Of a stretch of 64,000 bases of DNA, positions 63,590 to 64,000 are shown one piece after another (position 1 is the first letter of the stretch; every line of letters starts with the position of its first letter). The translations under genes were made by a program, and so were the position numbers. The notes beneath the pieces were generated by a model. That model worked only from the letters and a program-made list of their open reading frames with translations, did no database searches and was not told the origin of the DNA. The DNA lies in the NCBI GenBank assembly GCA_016710325.1, contig JADJXK010000002.1, positions 3,472,001 through 3,536,000 on the forward strand, in the 5' to 3' direction. The DNA comes from Candidatus Leptofilum proximum (GTDB lineage Bacteria; Chloroflexota; Anaerolineae; Promineifilales; Promineifilaceae).

Positions 63590-64000
63590 TTACTCCAGCA
63601 ACCCGTTGGCCAGAGCAAAGCGCACCAACGCTGCCCGGCTGCGCAATTCCAGCTTTTCCATCCCTCGTGAGCGGTACGTATCTACCGTTTTGGCGCTGAC
63701 CGATAGCGTGTCGGCGATCTCTTTACTGGTGTAGCCCAGAGCTACCAGACGCAGCACTTCCTGCTCGCGTTCACTTAACGTAGCCCACAAGCCTGCTTCG
63801 TTGTCAGTCACCCCTGTCTCCTCCGGCACGAAATCGTCCAGGAGAGCACGGGTCATTGAAGGATGGACGTAAACATCGCCGCGCATGACAGCTTGGATAG
63901 CAGCAATAAGCTCTACGTCAGCTGCTTTTTTAAGCATATAACCCACCGCACCGTTTTTGAGCGCCTGCCGCAGGTAACCTTCGTCGTGATGCATGGTGAG
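63590..64000 (-). CDS. NarL/FixJ-family response regulator (N-terminus beyond window)
   Basis: C-terminal 137 residues of a response regulator. The end of the receiver is present (LTMHHDEGYLRQALKNGAVGYMLKKAADVELIAAI, with the conserved Lys). The LuxR HTH follows (LSEREQEVLRLVALGYTSKEIADTLSVSAKTVDTYRSRGMEKLELRSRAALVRFALANGLL). Codons continue open to base 64000. It is convergent with the phosphoesterase gene, with 41 bases between them and no clear terminator. Confidence 0.93.
   Translation of the reverse strand, partial: LTMHHDEGYLRQALKNGAVGYMLKKAADVELIAAIQAVMRGDVYVHPSMTRALLDDFVPEETGVTDNEAGLWATLSEREQEVLRLVALGYTSKEIADTLSVSAKTVDTYRSRGMEKLELRSRAALVRFALANGLLE

Overview
This is a GC-rich, gene-dense stretch of a free-living bacterium. 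Chloroflexota, in the Anaerolineae/Ardenticatenia area, is my best guess. It rests on the gene mix (unlinked gyrA, two-domain ArsA, multiheme cytochrome lipoproteins, Etf pair, archaeal/Chloroflexota-type glycogen debranching enzyme, NarL-type two-component systems), on frequent GTG/TTG starts, and on intergenic spaces packed with dyad-symmetric low-complexity repeats. I recognise no rRNA, tRNA or CRISPR array. The strongest window-wide signal is the palindrome ACGGCCGT. I tallied about 100 copies by eye, where about two are expected by chance, so it looks like the HIP1 palindrome of cyanobacteria.

Layout. 1-5.8 kb (minus): a LiaF-like membrane protein, a DrrAB-like ABC exporter, two NarL-type histidine kinases and a response regulator, probably one envelope-stress operon. 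6-14.3 kb: rsgA, a lipoprotein, an EamA transporter, a SpoIIE-type phosphatase, an AT-richer orphan gene, etfBA and a zinc-ribbon membrane protein. 14.6-24 kb: CDP-alcohol phosphatidyltransferase, a flippase-like membrane protein, a small membrane protein, rhomboid protease, methyltransferase, GT4 glycosyltransferase, a 6-pyruvoyl-tetrahydropterin-synthase homologue, a zinc-type dehydrogenase, a thioesterase and a GTP cyclohydrolase II-RibD reductase fusion. I read this as a candidate undescribed pathway making a pterin/deazaflavin-like product, possibly lipid- or sugar-linked. 24.3-37 kb: nth, glycogen debranching enzyme, 6-phosphogluconate dehydrogenase, a double cNMP-binding protein, HIT protein, rpiA, a membrane-anchored molybdopterin oxidoreductase, a large polytopic membrane protein carrying two in-frame intergenic-type repeats, and two coiled-coil membrane proteins, one with a helix-hairpin-helix head.

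37-43.4 kb (minus): an electron-transfer operon with 8-heme, 14-heme and 10-heme c-type cytochromes plus a cytochrome b (32 CxxCH sites in all). An insertion sequence (43.5-44.9 kb) now separates it from a likely regulatory region. 45-48.9 kb: gyrA and tag. 49.1-50.1 kb: a frameshifted IS5-type element.

50.2-63.5 kb (plus): a long arsenic/thiol-redox island. It has three ArsR regulators, an ArsR-ArsC fusion, ArsD, double-domain ArsA, an ArsP/SO_0444-type permease, a TauE/SafE exporter, a ferredoxin, two small CxxC thioredoxin-like proteins, two YlbF-like proteins, a thioredoxin-VKOR fusion, an AbrB-radical SAM/SPASM protein, a PIG-L deacetylase and a metallophosphoesterase. Five copies of a TTCAA-N6-TTGAA dyad precede its transcription units and are probably the ArsR operators. 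No classical ArsB or Acr3 pump is visible. The window ends inside a second NarL-type response regulator on the minus strand.
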